15,833 nucleotides of DNA from Pseudomonadota bacterium. Its GTDB lineage: Bacteria > Pseudomonadota > Alphaproteobacteria > Rhizobiales > Xanthobacteraceae. The notes below the pieces were generated by a model. That model saw nothing but the letters and a program-made list of their open reading frames with translations. It made no database searches and was not told the origin of the DNA. The translations under genes and the position numbers were made by a program. How positions within the stretch are numbered: position 1 is the first letter of the stretch; each line of letters opens with the position of its first letter. Where the stretch lies: positions 1-15,833 of the forward strand of contig JAFAFP010000214.1 of the NCBI GenBank assembly GCA_023423415.1. The letters are read 5' to 3'. This document shows, piece by piece, positions 15,768 through 15,833 of this stretch.

Positions 15768-15833
15768 CTAGGTGTCGCTCACCTGAGCCCCAATGATCAT
15801 CAGAGCCGGAATGTGAAACGGCCGCATTGCGGG
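15768..15833 (-). CDS. C-terminal end of an unidentified gene, possibly cobA-like methyltransferase
   Basis: The frame runs in from the window edge and ends with TAG at 15768-15770, giving 21 residues ending RPFHIPALMIIGAQVSDT. A PALxxIG pattern close to the C-terminus resembles the end of uroporphyrinogen-III C-methyltransferases (CobA/SUMT), where PALxVxGEVV is typical. The fragment is too short to be sure, and a chance open frame is possible. If real, the porin lies downstream of it on the same strand. Confidence 0.3.
   Translation of the reverse strand, partial: PAMRPFHIPALMIIGAQVSDT

Overview
The window looks like a chromosome segment of a GC-rich alphaproteobacterium of the Bradyrhizobium/Rhodopseudomonas/Afipia/Nitrobacter group (Nitrobacteraceae). 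The main reasons are the two porins with the EYVKVCSLYGVGYYYIPGTDTCIKIGGYVR-type start of mature Porin_2 proteins, the small Sel1-repeat protein ending in AARAWLTTH, the small exported Lys-rich protein with a WPKYWSACN tail, and the divergent slt / dapA-smpB arrangement. No database search was possible, so this placement rests on recognition alone.

Left part (1-5800): gatB (tRNA amidotransferase subunit B) comes first, then a secreted class A-type acid phosphatase. Directly after the phosphatase lies a decayed second copy of the 3' end of gatB. A gene-poor stretch of about 0.7 kb ends in a 27-residue histone-H1-like micro-protein with a strong ribosome binding site. A PsiF-like exported Lys-rich protein (minus) and a YfcG-like glutathione transferase with a histone-H1-like N-terminal tail (plus) are divergent. 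A small Sel1 protein with a structured leader and a tRNA-Ser(GCU) follow.

Central part (5811-14122): a complete porin with signal peptide (plus) ends in a strong terminator. Then come an alpha/beta hydrolase overlapping slt (both minus), dapA-smpB (plus, divergent from slt), and an exported Mn-type superoxide dismutase (minus). These are mostly housekeeping or envelope functions: lysine/diaminopimelate synthesis, murein turnover, ribosome rescue and periplasmic oxidant defence.

Right part (14123-15833): a second porin lies in opposite orientation. It is open from the first conserved residue of the mature protein to the stop, and shares even the 3' flank and terminator with the first porin, but it has no signal peptide and no evident translation start. 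The window ends with the last 21 codons of an unidentified minus-strand gene.

The most interesting structure is the pair of inverted porin copies, about 1.4 kb each, around a 6.3 kb core. One copy is complete and the other lacks its secretion signal. Recombination or gene conversion between them could exchange the body of the expressed porin, as in an expressed-locus/silent-cassette system. Other points worth checking are the gatB 3' relic, the three-stem leader overlapping the Sel1 ribosome binding site, the ribosome-binding-site hairpin of the porin, and the histone-H1-like tails.
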